The translations under genes and the position numbers were made by a program. Below, piece by piece: positions 1 through 14,600 of a DNA stretch of 64,000 nucleotides. The notes below the pieces were generated by a model. It was given only the letters and a program-made list of their open reading frames with translations, was not told the origin of the DNA and searched no databases. The stretch covers positions 79,991,488-80,055,487 of the forward strand of contig CM055271.1 in the NCBI GenBank assembly GCA_029237695.1, written 5' to 3'. Position 1 is the stretch's first letter. Every line of letters starts with the position of its first letter. The DNA is from Conchocele bisecta (lineage: Eukaryota > Mollusca > Bivalvia > Lucinida > Thyasiridae).

Positions 1-80
1 AAATGATTCTGAAGTGCTGTCGAAGCATGTTGTATATTATTATAAAGTCCTGTCAAATCATGTTTTTGGTGATAAAAATA
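1..80. repeat. Fragment of the 'gtgctgtcaaagcatg' repeat family
   Basis: The first 80 bases match, in inverse orientation, the 38-bp units tandemly arrayed at 58.96-59.26 kb (core TTTGACAGCACTTTAGAAT). A further single copy lies near 49310-49370. No coding capacity is seen. Confidence 0.6.
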
Positions 81-159
81 ATTTTACAGCTATATATATG
101 CTTTTTATTTCGTTACATTTTGTCCAATATTGATTGTATTGCGAAAAAACTATTTTTTC

Positions 160-490
160 TAATTTCAGAAGTAGTGAACCGATTTTCAAAATGTAACTTT
201 TGTTTTCTTAGTTAGATTATTTCTAAGCTATCTAGCTAGGTTTTAGAATTAATTTCCAAAAAAAATCGTTTTTCAACTCCTCCTCTTCACGTCTTTTTTC
301 CCCATGTTAAATTCCCATAGAGAATTAATTTTTCGCAATAAGATCAATATCTGACCAAATTTCAAGAAATAAAAAGAATGCTCGTTCTTAAATTTTGAAT
401 AAAATTTATTATTATTGAAATACATATTGTTTTTGCATTGTTTATGTGGCCGTAACATTTGGGCAAGTTTCGTGAAACAGACAGTAGTGA
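160..490. repeat. Dispersed repeat ending CGTGAAACAGACAGTAG
   Basis: The stretch beginning GAACCGATTTTCAAAATG recurs at 2385-2540 and 3375-3480. The right edge CGTGAAACAGACAGTAG (473-489) is the inverse of ACTACTGTCTGTTTCACG at 2137-2154. These are the outward ends of one inverted-repeat transposon family. The 26379-27586 element and the 60062-60185 fragment belong to a related family. Confidence 0.55.
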
Positions 491-562
491 ATGTAGTCGT
501 CTGTGACAGCGGGTTGGTCTTCTTGTCTTTTGGTAATGAAACCGATCGCGTGGGCCGCGTAA

Positions 563-1436
563 GTATAACAAGAGCTGTATGAGAACAGCATAGCTCGACT
601 ACGAGGGTTGTCGATGTACACATAACTAAACAAGGGTGCCGCGGCCCGCATAAAAACCTTAACCAAGGTTGACTAAAAAACTTAGCCAATGGAAATTAAC
701 TAAGTATTTCAAGGTTAAATGTAGGTCAAGGAAAAATATAGGTCAGGGGTTATTGATGTACATCCCTATGAGAAAATGTTATCCAAGTATGGTGTATGTA
801 TGCACAATAGTATACCATCTACAAGCTTGACTAAAAACCATAACCAAGGTTGACTAACAACCTTAACCAAGGGGAATTAACTAAGTAATTCAAGGTTAAA
901 TGCTAGGAGATGAAGGAGATGAAGTTGTCCAAGTATGGTTGGTGTAGGGCCAGGAGTATTCCATCTACAAGCTTGACTAAAAACCTTAACCAAGGTTGAC
1001 TAAAAACTTTAACCAAGGGGAATTAACTAAGTAATTAAAGAGGAAATGTAGGTGAAGGTCAAATATAGATCAGGGGTTATTGATGTATATCCCTATGGAA
1101 AAAGGTTATCCAAATATGGTGTCTGTCTGCACAATAGTATTCCTTCTACAAGCTTGACTAAAACCATTAACCAAGGTTGACTAAAAACCTTAACCAAGGG
1201 GAATTAACTAAGTAATTCAAGGGTAAATGTAGGTCAATGTCAAATATAGGTAAGGGGTTGTTGATGTACATCACTAGGAGATGAAGTTGTCCAAGTATGG
1301 TGGGTGTAGGGCCAGGAGTATTCCATATACAAGCTTGACTAAAAACCTTAACCAAGGCGTGACGCCGACGCCGACGCCGACGCCGACGGCGGGGTGATTA
1401 CATAAGCTCTAACTATTCTTCGAATAGTCGAGCTTA
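563..1436. repeat. Composite repeat with four internal tandem units
   Basis: The element starts AAGTATAACAAGAGCTGTAT, the usual start of a very common bivalve repeat as I recall it. It has four copies of a roughly 150-180 bp unit (AAGCTTGACTAAAA at about 822, 970, 1149 and 1330), a GACGCC microsatellite at 1361-1391, and a tail ending in TCGAGCTTAAAAA. No protein is encoded. Confidence 0.65.
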
Positions 1437-2136
1437 AAAACGAGTATTAAATGATGAAAATGTGATTATCATACAATTTAAAATATATTTATATGTAGTC
1501 AAACTATTATTTAATATGTCACAATATTCCGTGTGTCCGATATATTCTGATAAAATAGTTACCACACTAGGAAACCAGCTCCAATGCATACGTTCCAGCT
1601 AACAACGCAAACGGCCCCTTTTCGTGTGTTTAAAATACTGTATTCATCAATATTTAAACTATATGCGAAGCAACAATGTACACAAATACGAGAACCTAGC
1701 CCGAGCCATTCTCATTTCCGGATGCGTTTCGGATTGACATAGTGACAGCCCGCGGCTGGATATTAGGCAGGGCCGGTTATATCTGGCTTGTTGGATATCA
1801 TCCAACCCGGCAGTTATTGCTAAAAAGTAGGATTTGCCTAATTACATTACAGCCACAGGCCGGAATTGAATTGGCCAATCCAGTGGTCTGTAACATATAG
1901 AGTTTATGAATGGCTCGGTCGGCGCGTTATACATACATTAAAAATCAATGCTGTGGCGCGTAGAACGTACTACCGGGAACACAGGGCGGCATTTGATTTA
2001 CCATAGTTCACTACATGTATCTGGATTAAATACAAATATATTTGTTTTCATTATAAAGTGGTATCTCAGATACATTATGTTCTAGGTGAGCGCACAGACG
2101 AGCATTTATTTTCTTGTGTAAGTAATAAGTTATCAC
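1437..2136. other. Gene-free stretch
   Basis: About 700 bp with no convincing ORF, exon, RNA gene or tandem repeat on either strand. It is probably intergenic sequence downstream of the sulfotransferase stop codon at 2593, which is read on the minus strand. Confidence 0.4.
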
Positions 2137-2560
2137 TACTGTCTGTTTCACGAAAAGTGCCCAAATTGTACGGACATTTGAAAAATGCAAACACATTATT
2201 TCTTTAGATAATATTAAATTTTAGCAACATTTAAGAACGAGCCTTCTTTTTATTTTATTAAATTTGGTCCAATATTCATTTCATTGCAAAAAAGACAATT
2301 TCCATATGTTCAATCCCCATAGACATCTTCACAGAGTGAAGATGTCTATGGGGATTTAACATGGATATTTTTTTCTAATTTCAGAAACAGTGGACCGATT
2401 TTCAAAATGTAACTTTTGTTTTCTTAGTTAGATCATTTCCAATTTCCAAGCTATCTAGCTATGTTTCAGAATAAATTTCCAAACTTTTTCCTTGTTCGAC
2501 TCCTCTTCCAGGTTCTCCACCTCATTTTTGCCCATGTTAAATTCCTATAGAGTATACGTT
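2137..2560. repeat. Dispersed repeat starting ACTACTGTCTGTTTCACG
   Basis: This is the same family as 160-490 in opposite orientation. It carries a small perfect hairpin around 2305-2355 (CCCCATAGACATCTTCAC, then its complement) and the shared AAAATGTAACTTTTGTTTTC core. It ends 30 bp from the sulfotransferase stop codon, so it probably contributes 3' UTR or flank. Confidence 0.5.
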
Positions 2561-2592
2561 TCAGATTGTCGACACCAATAACATGACACGGT

Positions 2593-2693
2593 TTAGAATG
2601 AGAGATCGGTGTTCCCGAGCCTTTTCTGCACCATCTCGGTAACCCGTTCCTGAATGTCGATCGGCATCACCCCCTTCCAACCGTCAATGGAAC
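2593..2693 (-). CDS. Sulfotransferase terminal coding exon
   Basis: Acceptor TTCACAG precedes GTTCC. The last two bases of a split Gly codon are followed by 32 codons and TAA. The segment GSIDGWKGVMP corresponds to the RKGxxGDWKxxFT PAP-binding loop of sulfotransferases, degenerate here because GW replaces the GDW. Phase agrees with the donor of exon 7906-7723. Its first 19 bases plus the acceptor are the template of the adjacent 52-bp minisatellite. Confidence 0.85.
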
Positions 2694-5600
2694 CTGTGAA
2701 ATAAACAGACAGTGTAGATCATACCTGGCCCAACAGTCAATGGATCTTGTAAACAAACGGACATTCTAGACAATACCTGGCCCAACCGTCAATGGAACCT
2801 GTAAACAAACGGACATTATAGACGATAACTGACACAACCGTCAATGGAACCTGTAAACAAACGGACATTATAGACAATACCTAGCCCAACCGTCATTGGA
2901 ACCTGCAAAAAAAAAAATCGGACAATTCCTAGACAATACCTTTGCCCAACTGTCAATGTAACCTGAAAACAAACGGACAGTCTAGACAATACCTGGCCCA
3001 ACCGTCAATGGGAACCTTTAAGCAAACGGATATTCTAGACAATACCTTGCCCAACCGTCAATGGAACCCGTAAACAAACTGAAATTCTAGACAATACCTG
3101 ACCCAACTGTCAATGTAACCTGAAAACAAACGGACATTCTAGACAATACCTGGCCCAACCGTCAATGTAACCTGAAAACAAACGGACATTCTAGACAATA
3201 ACTGGCCCGACCGACATTGGAACCTGTAAGCAAACGGACATTCTAGACAATACCTGGCAGGCACGACAGGCAATGTAACCTGTAAACAAACGGACATTCT
3301 GGACAATACCTTGCCCAACCGAATGAAGATTTATATGGGTATTTAACATGGGGATTTGTTTTTTCCAATTTCAGAAATAGTAGACCGATTTTTAAAATTA
3401 AACTTTTGTTTTCTTAGTTAGATCATTTCCAAGCTACATAACCAGGTTACATAGTCAATTTTCAACATTGTTCGTTTTTCGACTGCTCCGTGGCCACCTC
3501 TTGTCTCCCATTAAATGGTCAAAATATTTTTCGAAATGAAATAAATATTTGACCAAATTTTACGAAATATGCTCATTATTAAATTTTGATAACATTTAAC
3601 ATTCTCGAAAAAGTATTGTGTTTGCATTGTTTATAGGTTGCACGTGCTAATTGTGTTACATGTAATGTATGTACCATTTCTGACCTAATATGTGTAGTTT
3701 TATAGTCAGCGCACACCAAGCGGTCTCACAAGGGGTCAACTTTAAAATTATTTATATGGAGCAATATTGAACATTTTATGGTGTCTATATCCAACGTGCA
3801 TGATCACGTGGTTACAACAACAACAACAACGGCTGAAAGTGTTGAAAGCGCGCCCACTCCAAAGTAAGTATTATTTGATATTTTGCTTAATAAGCAACGG
3901 ATTTTGATGAAATATGGCGCAGGAAATGTGTCTTCATTGGCTGCATTTGGTGGTCCCGGGAGTCCTGCACATAGTTATGTCGTTTTTGCGAAGAATCGAG
4001 TTCCGTGTCAGTAGACACGGAAATCGATTATTCGCAAAAACGACAGATGTTTGGGCCAAGTACCGAGACAACCAAATGCAGCTTAACAAGACGCGTTTGA
4101 TGCGCCATATCTCATCAAAACCCGTTACATAATAATGACAACATTAAAGAATGCGTACTTTGAATAGGAGGACTTCTGGAAGTTTCAGTACTTGTTGTTG
4201 TTGTTGTAACCACGTGATCATACACCTTGATATATAATGTAATTGTTATAACATACGGACTTTAGTCTATAGAACATAGGAAACAATGCAATACACATTC
4301 ATATGTTCCGCCGGATGAATACCAATATTAACTAGATGGTCGGCAAATCCGACAAATCCGACAAATCCTCCCCGATGACGCCTGGATTGAAATTCAAAGT
4401 CCTTGATCCTGGGTATTGGCCTAGTATGCTTATTAAGCACAATAAATGGTGATCAATTCGTATGTGATGTTTCAAGTTGATATCACAAGCGGTCACAGAG
4501 ATATAGCAATTTGAAAAACTGCAACGTAAAACTTTTAAACAAAAAGTATAAAGTCATTTGACCTTGACATTGGGCTCCAGGACCGCATGGGTACAATGCA
4601 AATATGGATGGTGATCAATGTGCATAATGAAATTTCAAGTTGACATCCCAAGCAGTCACAGAGATATAGCAATTTGAAAACCGTTAACTTAAGCTTTAAC
4701 ACATATTCTAAGTCATTTAACCTTGACATCAATGCGTATAATGAAGTTTCAAGTTGATATCGCAAGCGGTCACAGAGATATAACAATTTGAAAACATTTA
4801 ACTTAAAACTTGACCTTGACGTTGGGCTTCTGGGCAGAATGGGTAGGGTATACAATGAAAATATGGATGGTGATCAATGTGTATATGATGTTTCAAGTTG
4901 ATATCCCCAGCACTGACAGAGATATAGCAATTTGAAAAACGTTTACGTAAAACTCAAACGGCGGGCGCATGACAAAGAGGTTACTATATGCTCCCCGAAT
5001 TTTTTTTCCGGGCAGCATAATAAAATATATATGCAACAGTTCGAAGAGTACAGGCAGTGTTAGAACACTCCGAAAGGCAAATCATGAATCATAAATTTCA
5101 CTGCTAATGTACATGTGTACATGTGTTATTCAATGGAAAGAGGTATTATCCTAATGTAAGAACTATAGGAATACATGTCGTAAATAGAGAATACCAGGCT
5201 ATCGTCTTTTGATATCAAGTTTATCCGACAAGGCTAGGAAACGCGTAGGAATTCCGAGGCTTGCCGAGCCTCATAAACTTGATATCAAAATACGGTATTT
5301 TATATATCAGGTAAGGTTTTATGCTCGTAAATGACCACATATGACGTCGTTATCTATGCACAGAACGCGGACTTGTTTACGTTGCGTCATTATACTGACG
5401 GCATTCGGTAACGTCAGTGACGTCATCCGATCAATGGAAAGTCATATTTCACTTCGCTGTAACCCAGATGTTTGTGCCTGATACAACAATATGTTATCAG
5501 TCAGTATATATTCGGTCAATACAGGGCAGGTTACCTGCTAAAGTTCTGAATCATCCCATTGACACGTTGGCGAGCTGTGCCTATGTATACATGTATGTGG

Positions 5601-8600
5601 CTGTGACTGGGGATTGGGCGTATCGGTTTTGCGAGCAGTGTAGATCGGGATCCGCACATTCTGATTAATATAAATAGGATATGCACTGTTCGACATTCAA
5701 TCAATGAAACTCACATCATGCTTCTAACAAGAAATATACAATATATATCGTTACTTGATTAGGATCTACACGGGTCGTAAATCCCGTAAGCCCCATGTCA
5801 TCAGACACAGCTGCGTTTACAGAGTACATGGGCAATGTTGATGATTACGGAGCCTCACAGGGGACAAGGATCTTTTTTTATTAATTCGTTCCCACGAAAT
5901 AACAATTAGTTCCCTGAATTTAACAATTCGTTCTCTCGAATTAACAATTCGTTCCCACGATATAACAATTCGTTCCCTCGAATTTAACGACAATTCGTTC
6001 CCTCAATTTAACAATTTGTTTCATCGAATTAGCAATTCATTCCGACGATATAACAATTCGCTCCCACGTGGGAACGAATTGTTATTTCGTGGGAACGAAT
6101 TGTTAAATTGAGGGACGGATTGTTAATTCGTGGGAACGAATTGTTAAATTGAGGGAACATATTGTTAATTCGTGGTAACGAATTGTTGAATTGAGGGAAC
6201 GAATTGTTATTTCGTGGGAACGAATTAATAAAAAAGAGAATTATACCTCCGTGCGGGACTCCGTATATGATGAGCTAAGTGAATTAGATCACGATATTTA
6301 CACTATCCATAAATGCATAATGGCAACGCCCCCATTCAACGTATTGCGTTTATATCCCAGTACAATACATGAGACCCACGTGACGTCGCGCCATGTTGTT
6401 GATTAGTTAAAGTCCGTTTGACTTCATTAATTTCCATTGAGGTTGTCAATAACTGCACGCTATTGACCGGCAACGTCGCTGTTCCATGAATTGCGACAAA
6501 CTGACTTAAATCCATATTATTCTTAATTTTAGCGCCATATTTGGTTATTTATATTTTTGAAACGATCAGAAAATACAGTGTAAATAGAAGTAATAAAACC
6601 ATTGGCTGTTGCGTTTACTGTGATATATAATAAATTGTTCTGTTTAAAATTTGCGCCGGACTCCACGCACTTTAAACATACCAAATGTTATGTGTACCAC
6701 AGTAAACTCAACAGATGGTTTTATTTCTTAATTAGTTGGCTATAGAGCTCGAGGATTATCGCCTCGTAATTATGCCGATGAACAGTGTTGTAACTCATAT
6801 ACGACTACATTTTGTATCTATGAAGATGTGCATTTTGTTCACGAAAAATATTTCCTAACATTATGATTTAGTCTGTAAATGGTGTTGAAAGTTACATGTA
6901 ACGAACTGTTTAGAACCAATGCGGTATAGACAATTTCGTCACTTATACAATGTACGTCATGCAACAGTTTCTGTTGTTTTGAAAAACCGCACATCGTCTT
7001 CGGTACACAATTACATGACTCGTCTCATATGCCGTTCTTTGTGGTTTCGGTCACACAAGATATAAATGTGCATGGTCACGTGGTTATAACAACAACAACA
7101 ACAATGGCTGAAAGTGTTCAAAGTGCACCCACTCCAAAGTAAGTATTATTTGATATTTTCCTTAATATGCAACGGATTTTGATGAATAAAAGCGCAGCAA
7201 ACGCGTCTTCGTGAGCTGTATGTGGTGGTCAATGGAGTTCGCCACATACATATGTCACTTTTGACACGAAAATCGATTCTTCGCAAAAACGACAGAAGTT
7301 TGGTCCAAAGTACAGAGACCATCAAATGCAGCTTAACAAGGTGCTTTTGATGCGCCATATTTCATAAAAATCCGTTAGATAATATGGACAAAATAATAGA
7401 ATACGTACTTAGAATCGGAGGGCTTCTGGAAGTTTCAGTACTTGTTGTTGTTGTTGTAACCACGTGATCATACAGTCAGGGGCGTAGATAGCCAATTTGA
7501 ATCTGCAGGCCCGGTTGACGACTTCGAGCACCGTTGGTGCGAGTATGCTAGGGGGTCTGGGGACATGCCCCCCAGAAAAGAAAATCGAAACTCGAAGGTA
7601 AATGATGCACTCTGGCACATTATTTTCTCCATTTTCTCGAAAATTCTGCAGGCCCGGGCCTGCAGTGCCTTAATGCAGCTACGCGCCTGTACACCTTGGA
7701 TATGCATTGAATCAATACAAACCATTGTTAATAAATCCACCGTAATCCTTGTTCGTTTTAAACTCCGCTTCGTGCCACGAGTAGTTGACGGCGGCATTTC
7801 CTTTCATGTTATCGATATCCGTGTGCTCGTCTATCTTGTTAAGTTCGTCTTCCGTTAACGTTTTACCGACAAACTCAGCAATTTTCTGTATGGTGGTTTT
7901 CTTGTTCTTTAAAATATATATTGTTCTCACATGTTATGTCAGAAATGTAGAGGTTATTACAGGTACATACAGTAAACATTTGTTGAAGTTTCCCAAACAC
8001 AAATAAATAATCAAAGTACTGAAAGTACTGAACATAGGGTACTACAAGATTAAACTAGATTGATTGATTGATTGATTGTTGGTGTTGCAGTTTCATTAAC
8101 CCTTAAAGGTACATGCCCACTCAGTAGGTACAAAATGTTCTTTACATCAGAGACATCATCTGAGACATTTCCTGGCAAAATAAACATTCATGCATTATCC
8201 CACGTACTGATTGGCATTATTATACATTTTATATCAGACGTAAATTTACACACTGATATCAGGGGCGATAACCGTGTTTGCTTAAAATGTTAACGGACAT
8301 TACTATTTAATCTCTGTATTTAATTTTATGATGTGCAATGATCATACTTTAAAATCTGTCGAAAATATTATTTTTTCAGGTGACGCATTTCTTTAGTATA
8401 AATAATTAAAAAATAGCATGCCTCATTTGCATATGAAAATAGCCTGATACCACCGCGTGTCACTATCAGTAAAATAAATATTACTAAATGATTATATCTG
8501 TATAGCGGTCACTTGTAACGTTTAGAACTGGTGGAATAGTGACACAGTTATACATTTATTTAATTCCTATAAATGACATTTTGGGCTTACTGAGTGGGCA

Positions 8601-11600
8601 TGTACCTTTAAAGCGCTGGAAACGACAATTGTCGTCTGCTGTTTTACATATTTTGATATTTTCTCCTGAAAAACATACTGAGACGATTCTACTGCGCTGC
8701 CAAAACAGGTTTTTAAAAGAGATTAAAATATACAAAATGAGCAGACGGCAATTTTAATTTTCAGCGTTTTAATGTTTAAGGGGTAAACTATTGATATGGC
8801 ACAACTTGAAGTACAGTATGCACTGCTACAGTATGTACCAAAACATTCAACAACATTACAGATTATGTATAGCAATATCAGAAAGATACAGTAACACATA
8901 TACAAGACATCATTAATTCAAGTATACAGATTCCAGATATCTATGATCATTATAGATATATTGAACACTGATTGAAGAGCAATAGTTACAATAATTCCGC
9001 CACGGAAGCGGTGTCGCGCCTAAAAATGCCTTATCGGTACATCGCCAAGTATTGGCCACGGATCGAGTATATTAAAACATACAAATGACGTCATTGGGGA
9101 AACCGCTGACAAAATGTTCAATGTATGGAAGCCCAAACTTGTTAGATTTTTTTTGTCGTATTTCAGTACTTGCATTAATATGGGTATTAATATACGCTGG
9201 ATGTGTTATACTGTCATTAATTTGTTCCCTGACTGTAAGTTATCACCTTAAATACTGACTTATTGACCCCCTTCCCTGAACGTAGAATTGACACTCATGT
9301 TGGCGTGTATTGGCCACCATAGACAAAAGGCCGAATTCGGGAATGTCACTAAAATCCGCTGTAAATCCATCGATAGAGAGAGAGAATGAGGATTAAACAT
9401 CAGTTAGACCTACACGTGCGAGTTTTGTTTGCACAGGTGTCGGGTGAGTTCAAAAATAGGCTGTCGGAAGGTCAAACTTGATGTAGTTTGTGTGTTAAAC
9501 GCGTCGCTTGTTTCGGAGAGTATTCGGAGGGGAGTTAACTCTGTTACTAAATTTAGCGATGACCGCACGATTTGTGCCGCAAATGGGGGCAAATCACGCG
9601 CAACAAAATAATCCGATGTATTTGTGTACGTAGAACATCCGTTGTTGATATTGTGCAGTGCAAGTAGTTTTTCATAATATTATTTTCAATTAGCGGTTGC
9701 GTATGACAGTTAAACGTTGAGTAACACAATGCATTTTGTTGTTATGGTTACTCCAAGATATCACTACCTACCATCGCATCGAGGGGGGTCTGGGGCGTGG
9801 CTAACTGTCGGAGGCGATGCCAATACATAGGTATACCCTATGTAAAAACGAATTGAAAACGAAGTGAAAAAGATCGTAGTGTATAGAAACTGTTATCGTT
9901 TGTCCGTATTGTACGTGAAAACGATATTTTCGTTTAAATATCCGGCTTTCTTACATTTCAGCCAGTAGTTTACATAAATATTACACCACTCGACATCAGT
10001 AGTTTACACCACTCTCGTGCTGACCATATATGGAGAAATGCCGTGTTTCCTTCGGCCAATCAAATTCTCAGACACACCTCCTGAATCGCGAGACAGTCGC
10101 CTTCACTACGATCCGCCTCCGGAAATTAATTCGCAAACTTCTTGGCCATATTGGCTTAATTTGCTTTGTTTTTTTTATAAAGTATCGTGTTTGAAATATA
10201 TGAAAACGTTTATTGAACCAGGTAAGCTGATTATCTTGAAATAATGCCCACGTGATTGGATCCTATCGTTAAGCAAACTCGGTTCGCTATGCTCACTCGT
10301 AAGGACCCAATATCTCGTGTATTATTTCACGATAATAAACGATATTTCCACTATTTGAACGCCTGTCGTTTCTTTCAGCGCATCGTTCTCGCATCGTTTT
10401 CGTTGTTTTTAAATAGAAAATGTGTAAGCCAACGAAATCATCGTTTTCTAATTATAAAAGCGAAAGCCGTTTGTGTCTATTGTTCGTTTGTCGAACCAGG
10501 AACAAGTAATGAAAACTAGTCAAACCGTAGCGTTGAAAGAAACGACACGCCTTTATATAGTACAAACAATGAAGCTCGTATCTCTACATATTGGTGTACA
10601 AACCGGTCATTTTCACCTCGTTTTCCATTCGTTTTCTTTGGGTCCAGTAGCCGATTGAACCAGTATCTTGGTACAGTGGAAACTCTCTAAACCGGACACC
10701 CTGTGAGGTCCACAGGATGTCCGGTTTAGATATGTTCCACTGTAAATCAGACATTGGACTATGCCAATGTATGCGGCTCTGCTTTACGACCTTGTGAACA
10801 GTCATTATCATCATAAATATACACCAATGAAACACATTTATAGATTAAAGATTGCCTTCGTGTCCAGTTTAGAGACGTTCTACTGTAATTCGTACACTTT
10901 GAGTAATGTTCAATTCATGCATAAATAGAGCATCTTAAATGAGTGATGATTGAATATGATAGTTATTAAACGAGTTTACTGATTTAATAATAAACGAGGC
11001 TATGCAATCAGTCAACGAGTTTAATAAATATCATATTAAAGCATCACACATGTTAGATTATATGTATAGCATAAGCACATGATCATACATTGAAGCTGTA
11101 CTGGTCACAAAACCTCTTTTCTGTAACAGGTATAACGGTATGGCATGTTCCTCAGATTTTAAACAAGTATTACTGGGTGCATAATAATATTTAGACAAGC
11201 ACACATCAGCTGGGACCAGTTCAATCTGGTAATTCGGATGCAATAGCATTAAATGTCATCCGTAGAATATATAAGGCCGTCTGTTGGGGGATGGTTAATC
11301 AGTGTACAACGTGCTCACTAGTGCTATATACTCTCAATTTGGTTGGTTAGAAGGTCGGACCCACGCAGGGTCGCCTTGAGGTGCCGTTTGGTAGTTCTGG
11401 GCACGGGTGTTAACACGTTAGATATTTAGTCTAATTCCCCGACACGATCGATTGTGTGTCAGTAAATGTATGATTGCAGAACTACTCCGTTGTTCGTCTT
11501 ACAGAGGTTCCATAAGGTGCAACTCAGATGGTGATCATAACAACGTTACACAAGCTCATTTTCATATTTATTACTCTAGTGTATTATGATTTTTATTGCA

Positions 11601-14600
11601 CTCTGTTATTAAACTGTGAAAGTCCATTTTATGAAATACAAATAAATCATGACAACCGGGTTAAGCGTCTACATGGATAGCCAAAACCTACTTATGTATC
11701 CGGTAAAAACAAACAAGGCTTTGGAAAAAAAAACGAATGTAAATTTATGTTAAAAACTTCTTTTGCAGTGTGCAAAGGGTTGATGAAGTTTTTAACATAA
11801 ATTTAAATTGCCGCTAAATAATAAGAAACACTCATGAACGGATTTAAAACTTAGACAAGTCCCGAATCCATTTTCATATTACTTCACCAGTAAATAGTGT
11901 AAAATAGCATACACAGTTTTTTCTCTCCTTAGAACCACTCTCAAAACCTACCTACGCGGATGCTTAACAGAGGAAGAACTTGCTATGGCCTTATGTAGAT
12001 AAGTTCAGTTAGCATTTGTTTGTGCAATCGGCTGCTGGCGTATATTAACTCAGTAGGATTTGATTATATTTTGTTTTCATGATATGCACCGTATTCGTGG
12101 CTGTGACTGAGAAAATAGGTATTATGGGATTTGTGACCAGTGTAGCTCCTGATCAAATAGCACACTGCTGTAACCTGATAACGATCTATATTGCTTGTTC
12201 AGTGGAACCAAGACGGGTGTTTCATTGATGGAATGGCGAACAGTGCAGATCCCAGCGGATGCACAGGCTGATCTGGATCTACCCTGTTTGCAAAACCCAT
12301 AAGCCCCATTTCACCAGTCACAGCCACATTTCAGTGACTGAATGACGAATAACACTGGCCCTGATCTGGGGCAAACTTGGTCATGAAGGATATAATTGAG
12401 ACACGCCATGTGATTTTGTACCTTCGGACATCTGCGTAATTTCATGAAATTCATTTACAGAATTTACAATATTTTTCCGTAAATGGCGTCAAAAGTTGAC
12501 ACAATTTTCAGAGTACATGCGGAATAGAATTATATTCCTTCCGCATGTACTCTGCAAAATTTTGTAAACCTTTGACATTATTTATGAAAAATATTGTAAA
12601 TTTTGTAAACGTATTTAATGAAATTACGCAGATGTTCGAAGGTACAAAATCATATGGCGTGTTTCATATGGTACATGTATATTTTGTCAGCCGGCGAACC
12701 ATACATGTGGCTGTGACTGGAGAAATTGGGCGTATGGTTTTTGCGATCAGTGTAGATCCAGGTCAGGATCTGCACCGTTTGCCAATCCATCAATGAAACA
12801 CCGGCCAGCATACTTCAACGTAACAAGCAATACGTTATCAGGCTACAGGATTGCGCTTTTTGATCGAGAGCTATATTGGTCATAAATCCCATAAGCCCAC
12901 TTTCTTCAGTCACAACCACATATAGTGTACCTGCACAAGGTCCTCAAATCTGAGAAACAGCACGTTGTCATCATTGCGGTGTTCCCAGTATTGCAGCACG
13001 TGCAGCCACCAGGGACATGTACTTGCTGGAAAAGTATATTCATGTCATAATACTTTCAGACCAGGATTGTATTAACACTTGATTGATAGAAAAGTGTATT
13101 CATGTCCTAAAACTTTCAGACGAGGATTGTATTAACACTTGATAGATAGAAAAGTGTATTCATGTCATAATATTTTCAGACAAGGATTGTATTAACACTT
13201 GATAAATAGAAACGTGTATTCATGTCATAATACTTTCAGACGAGGATTGTATTGACACTTGATATAAACGTTTATTCATGTCATAATACTTTCAGACGAC
13301 ACTTGATAAAAACGTGTATTCATGTCGTAATATTTTTAGACAAGGATTTTATTAACACTTGATAGAAACGTGCATTCATGGCATAATACTTTCAGACAAG
13401 GATTGTATTAACACTTGATGGTGTCATACACGTATTACTTTCAGACTAGAAGGCCGCGGCCTGCATGTCGCGCCTTGTGGCGAGGCATGGACACTAAACA
13501 AAAAGATATAGTATAACGAAAAACTTTAACCAAAAAATTTAACCAAAAAACTTAACCAAAAACTTTAACCAAAAAACTTAACCAAAAACTTTCAAAAATA
13601 AAGTAATTTGACCTTGACATTGGGCACAGGGGCCGCACGGGAGGGGGTAGAATGAAAATATAGATGATGATAAACACCCATGCGAAGTTTCAAGGTAATG
13701 GGCAAAGCAGTTGCAGAGATATAGTATAACAAAAAAACAAAAAAATTTAACCAAAAAACTTAACCAAAAAACTTAACCAAAAACTTTAACCAAAAAACTT
13801 AACAAAAAACTTCAAAGTAATTTGACCTTGACATTGGGCACAGGGGCCGCACGGGAGGGGGGTAGAATGAAAATATAGATGATGATGAACACCCATATGA
13901 AGTTTCAAGGTAATGGGCAAAGCAGTTGCAGAGATATAGTATAACAAAAAACTTTAACCAAAACACTTAACCAAAAATTTTAACCAAAAAACTTAACCAA
14001 AAACTTCAAAGTAATTTGACCTTGACATTGGCACAGGGGCCGCACGGGAGGGGGGTAGAATGAAAATATAGATAGATAAACACCCATATGAAAGTTTCAA
14101 GGTAATGGGCAAAGCAGTTGCAGAGATATAGTATAACAAAAATCTTTAACCAAAAAAACTTAACCAAAAAAACTTTAACCAAAAAATTCCAAAAAACTTA
14201 ACCAAAAACTTCAAAGTAATTTGACCTTGATTGACATTGGACAAAGGCCGCACGGGAGGGGGGTAGAATGAAAATATAGATGATGATAAACACCCAGTGA
14301 AGTTTCAAGGTAATGGTCAGCAGTTGCAGAGATATAGTATAACGAAAAACTTTAAGAACTTTAACAAAAAACTTAACAAAAAACTTAAACCAAAAAAACT
14401 TAACCAAAACTTTAACCAAAGAACTTAACAAAAAACTTAACCAAAAACTTTAACCAAAAAACTTAACCAAAAACTTCAAAGTAATTTGACCTTGACATTG
14501 GGCACAGGGGCCGCACGGGAGGGGGGTAGAATGAAAATATAGATGATGATAAACACCCATATGAAGTTTCAAGGTAATGGGCAAAGCAGTTAACAGAGAT

